A stretch of DNA of 64,000 nt from JAFGXF01 sp963732595 (GTDB lineage Bacteria > Chloroflexota > Anaerolineae > Anaerolineales > Anaerolineaceae): contig CAVSZZ010000002.1 of assembly GCA_963732595.1 (NCBI GenBank), positions 806,001 through 870,000 on the forward strand, in the 5' to 3' direction. The position numbers were made by a program, and so were the translations under genes. Of this stretch, positions 61,533-64,000 are shown one piece after another; the first letter of the stretch is position 1, and each line of letters begins with the position of its first letter. Under the pieces are notes generated by a model. The model saw only the letters and a program-made list of their open reading frames with translations. It made no database searches and was not told the origin of the DNA.

Positions 61533-62480
61533 CTATCTCAGGGTACTCCGATACCACTCGATCGTTCGCTGGAGGCCCTCCTGAAAATTGACTTTTGCAC
61601 GGAAACCAAAATAGTTTTCTGCACGGGAAATATCCAGAGAACGTCTCGGTTGCCCATTCGGCTTGGAGGTGTCCCAGGATATACTTCCGTCAAAACCGGT
61701 CAATCTGGCAATCATATTGGCCAGGTCCTTTATGCTGATCTCATATCCGGAACCGAGGTTAACCGGCTCGGGTCCGTTATATTTTTCTGCGGCTGAGACG
61801 ATGCCTTCGGCAGCATCTTCAACAAATAAAAATTCCCTTGTTGGCGATCCGTCGCCCCACACGATCAGTTCCTTTTCGCCCTTTGCTTTTGCCTCGATAC
61901 ATTTCCGTATCAAGGCTGGGATGACATGCGAAGTCTCAAGATTAAAATTATCGCCAGGTCCATACAAGTTGACCGGCAAGAGGAAGATCGAATTGAATCC
62001 ATATTGCTGACGGTAAGCTTGTGATTGGACTAATAACATCTTCTTCGCAAGGCCATAAGGTGCATTCGTTTCCTCTGGATATCCGATCCATAAGTCATCT
62101 TCTTTAAAGGGGACGGGGGTGATCTTGGGGTATGCACACACGGTGCCGATAGCAACGAATTTCTGAACACCGTGTTTCCATGCCTGGTGGATGAGCTGCA
62201 CGCCCATCATCAAATTGTCATAGAAGAATTCTGCCGGGTGTTCTCTATTTGCACCAATCCCGCCGACATGCGCAGCAAGATGAATGATGACATCCGGCTT
62301 TACACGATTGAATAAACGATCAATTGCCTCAGGATCAACCAGGTTGAATTCCTCAATCGTCGGGATAAAAATATCCTGTGCGCCGCGATTCTTCAATTTC
62401 TGAATGACAAAATTACCCAGAAATCCGACACCACCCGTGACGACCACTTTTTTATTATTCCAGAAAGTTGTCTCAGTCAT
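61533..62480 (-). CDS. GDP-L-fucose synthase-like NAD-dependent epimerase/reductase
   Basis: The 315-residue extended SDR has VVVTGGVGFLGNFVIQKL, HLAAHVGGIGANREHPAEFFYDN, FVAIGTVCAYPKITPVPFKEDDLW and YGLAKKML (catalytic Tyr/Lys), all close to the Fcl/WcaG pattern. The KEDDLW and GDGSPTREFLFVEDAA blocks also match. Fcl turns GDP-4-keto-6-deoxymannose into GDP-L-fucose. A gmd gene is not in the window, so the product may be fucose or a related sugar. It starts just upstream of the exporter permease. Confidence 0.86.
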   Translation of the reverse strand: MTETTFWNNKKVVVTGGVGFLGNFVIQKLKNRGAQDIFIPTIEEFNLVDPEAIDRLFNRVKPDVIIHLAAHVGGIGANREHPAEFFYDNLMMGVQLIHQAWKHGVQKFVAIGTVCAYPKITPVPFKEDDLWIGYPEETNAPYGLAKKMLLVQSQAYRQQYGFNSIFLLPVNLYGPGDNFNLETSHVIPALIRKCIEAKAKGEKELIVWGDGSPTREFLFVEDAAEGIVSAAEKYNGPEPVNLGSGYEISIKDLANMIARLTGFDGSISWDTSKPNGQPRRSLDISRAENYFGFRAKVNFQEGLQRTIEWYRSTLR

Positions 62481-62492
62481 GGAAGTTTATCC

Positions 62493-63515
62493 TCACTTTA
62501 TGATCAAATCTGCATTGCGATAACGTCTGTCCAGTGGATTGCTGATGACCCCGGTCTTCAATGCCTGGGTCAACTCACGGATCCCATCATCAACAGTAAG
62601 ATTGGTTTTGAATCCAAGCGCCTGATTCAAACGCTCGAATGACACATGAATATCACGTATGTCCCCCCCAAAAGTCAGATCCTTATAGCTGACGTCAATC
62701 TCTGGGAAGCGTTTGATGATCAAAGCCACAATTTCATCTTTCGTATAGTTCCCGGTATCGGTTCCAAGGTTATAGATGAGTTGTGGTAACACATCCCTCG
62801 TTGCCTGTCCTCCCGCAATCAGGCAACGAACTACATCAAAAACATGAATAAAGGAACGTGAATAGCCTCGCTGGTAAATGATGAGTTCACGAGTCAGATG
62901 AGCATCCAAAACAAATTGATTGATGATTAAATCAAAACGCATACGGGGGGATAATCCATATAAGGTTGCCAAACGGAAAATCAAGGGCTTTAATACGGAA
63001 TTCTCAGTCTGGGCCAATAGCCACTCTTCTGCCGCGACCTTGGTTTCAGCATACAAAGAATGTGGATTCAATGGAGAATCTTCAGTTAAGACATTATCTT
63101 TCTCAGATTGACCATACACACTGTAAGTCGATGAAAATATAAATTTTTGTACTCCCAGAGCCTCTGCTTGATCATAAGTCCGTTTTACTGCTTCCACATT
63201 GTAAGCAAACGCTGCCTGACGGCCCACCGCCTGACAGGCAGGAAATCCAACAATTGCAGAAAGGTGAATTAGAACAGATGGTCGTTGCCAATCTGTTCTA
63301 ATCGCTTGTCGGAGTGTGCCGGGTTCACACAGATCCCCTTTTATAAAGTTAAAACCGGTATGCTTGGTAAAACCAAGCAGCGATTCGCCTCCGAATAAAA
63401 GGTTGTCAATTACAGTTACCTGATTTCCCTGCCGCAGCAATTCTGCAGTTAACATCGAACCGATATACCCCGCCCCCCCGGTTACAATCACATGTCGAGA
63501 TTCAGGCTTGGCCAT
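62493..63515 (-). CDS. NAD-dependent sugar-nucleotide epimerase/dehydratase
   Basis: The 340-residue extended SDR has VIVTGGAGYIGSMLTAELL, LIHLSAIVGFPACQAVGRQAA, FIFSSTYSVYGQ and LYAETKVAAEEW (catalytic Tyr-x3-Lys), then a substrate-specific C-terminal domain. It is nearest to UDP-glucose/UDP-glucuronate 4-epimerase-like or CDP/GDP-sugar-modifying enzymes; the exact substrate is not clear. It overlaps the regulator gene stop by 14 bases, so the two are co-translated and it is the first biosynthetic gene of the glycan locus. Confidence 0.82.
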   Translation of the reverse strand: MAKPESRHVIVTGGAGYIGSMLTAELLRQGNQVTVIDNLLFGGESLLGFTKHTGFNFIKGDLCEPGTLRQAIRTDWQRPSVLIHLSAIVGFPACQAVGRQAAFAYNVEAVKRTYDQAEALGVQKFIFSSTYSVYGQSEKDNVLTEDSPLNPHSLYAETKVAAEEWLLAQTENSVLKPLIFRLATLYGLSPRMRFDLIINQFVLDAHLTRELIIYQRGYSRSFIHVFDVVRCLIAGGQATRDVLPQLIYNLGTDTGNYTKDEIVALIIKRFPEIDVSYKDLTFGGDIRDIHVSFERLNQALGFKTNLTVDDGIRELTQALKTGVISNPLDRRYRNADLIIK

Positions 63516-63993
63516 ACGGTCCTTTCAGAGACACCTTCAACCCCTGGACCATGATTGTTGGGGCACTATTATCATCAATTATGAGGATGGACTGCTCCAT
63601 ACAGGTTAAACGGCATACATCGGCCACGTCGCCTTCACCGATCAACCGGACAGAATTAAATCCCTCCGATCGTACCTGGGAAATAAGTGTGTTTACTCTT
63701 TCCCGGGTTGACCGATACAAGCTGAACTGGTTTTGGATGTAATCAATGGTCAGCCGTGCTCTGAGGGATATTCCTTCGGGCGTTATGATATAGCGCAGCT
63801 TTTTTCGTTCTGCGCGCTTAACCTTGACATACCCCTTGTTGACCAAGCGCTTGAGGTGCCAGTTGATTGTTCCGACAGCGACACCGACATCCCCCGCGAG
63901 CGACGCTTGAGTTGCATCCGGGTTTTGTTCGATTTGCTCAAGAATGACCAAATCGCGAGCATTTTCTACATAAGGGCTTAATTCAATATTCAA
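63502..63993 (-). CDS. Winged-helix transcriptional regulator of the EPS-associated MarR type, 5' end possibly beyond the window
   Basis: Residues about 10-75 form a winged helix: DLVILEQIEQNPDATQASLA...VGVAVGTINWHLKRLVNKGYVKVKR, the recognition-helix/wing arrangement of MarR-like regulators found beside exopolysaccharide genes. Residues about 95-163 form a small second domain with VRLIGEGDVADVCRL, a glycine-poor Rossmann-like start that could sense a nucleotide or sugar. The start used is a TTG at 63993, and the frame stays open to the window edge, so a longer N-terminus is possible. Its place at the head of the locus suggests it controls it. Confidence 0.72.
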   Translation of the reverse strand: MNIELSPYVENARDLVILEQIEQNPDATQASLAGDVGVAVGTINWHLKRLVNKGYVKVKRAERKKLRYIITPEGISLRARLTIDYIQNQFSLYRSTRERVNTLISQVRSEGFNSVRLIGEGDVADVCRLTCMEQSILIIDDNSAPTIMVQGLKVSLKGPYGQA

Positions 63994-64000
63994 CTGTTGA

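Noticed and set aside
28919..63993. Wzx/Wzy-dependent polymer pathway
   Set aside because: The polytopic proteins here look like GT-C transferases, and the exporter present is of the ABC type. The only flippase-like protein in the window is MurJ, outside the locus.

Overview
The window reads as a chromosomal piece of a bacterium that is probably a member of the Chloroflexota, most likely Anaerolineae. This is inferred from gene content and style: frr-uppS-cdsA followed by a class II fructose-bisphosphatase, a proofreading-type PolA, many Cys-anchored lipoproteins with Thr/Pro/Ser-rich linkers, and a large mosaic surface-polysaccharide locus. I cannot place it more finely from sequence alone. 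No tRNA, rRNA, CRISPR array, insertion sequence or prophage gene was seen.

Layout. 1-4.9 kb: a cut-off VanY-type carboxypeptidase, a Nudix hydrolase, a lipoprotein, a DNPH1-like nucleotide hydrolase, then a DnaJ/CbpA-HtrA pair. 5.1-9.5 kb: a plus-strand run frr, uppS, cdsA, glpX and a GT4 glycosyltransferase. 9.7-18 kb: polA, a TPR protein, dnaA (minus) and an FAD amine-oxidase-like protein. 18.1-22.8 kb: xseA, xseB, a YuiD/DUF212 membrane protein, murJ (minus) and two paralogous membrane-anchored proteins. 22.9-28.8 kb: a lipoprotein, then a minus-strand catabolic operon (aldehyde dehydrogenase, CoA-transferase alpha and beta, urocanate hydratase) behind a strong sigma70-like promoter. 28.9-64 kb: one long, almost wholly minus-strand surface glycan locus. 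Its first-transcribed end (64 kb side) holds a winged-helix regulator, two sugar-nucleotide epimerases and a Wzm/Wzt ABC exporter. It continues with capsule-type transferases, methyltransferases, a 4,6-dehydratase/reductase pair and two nonulosonate (sialic-acid-like) synthases. CMP-sugar synthetases, one fused to a HAD phosphatase, many glycosyltransferases and GT-C membrane enzymes complete it.

How the genes work together. The right half would build nucleotide sugars, including a nonulosonic acid and probably deoxy or amino-deoxy hexoses. It would assemble and methylate a polymer in the cytoplasm, export it through Wzm/Wzt, and add further sugars outside with GT-C enzymes. The left half is mostly housekeeping: envelope lipid precursors, replication and repair.

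Main oddities. Eight genes are broken by what I reconstruct as 16 single-base insertions and no deletions; removing them gives whole numbers of codons in every case. Half of them lie in about 1.9 kb around xseA-murJ, so I favour sequence error over gene decay. Several strong promoters sit so close to a start codon that the transcript would be leaderless. A methyltransferase carries an N-terminal region with a kinase-like D-x4-N ... I-D pattern next to a tiny conserved-looking membrane protein; this pair is the most promising little-described system here.
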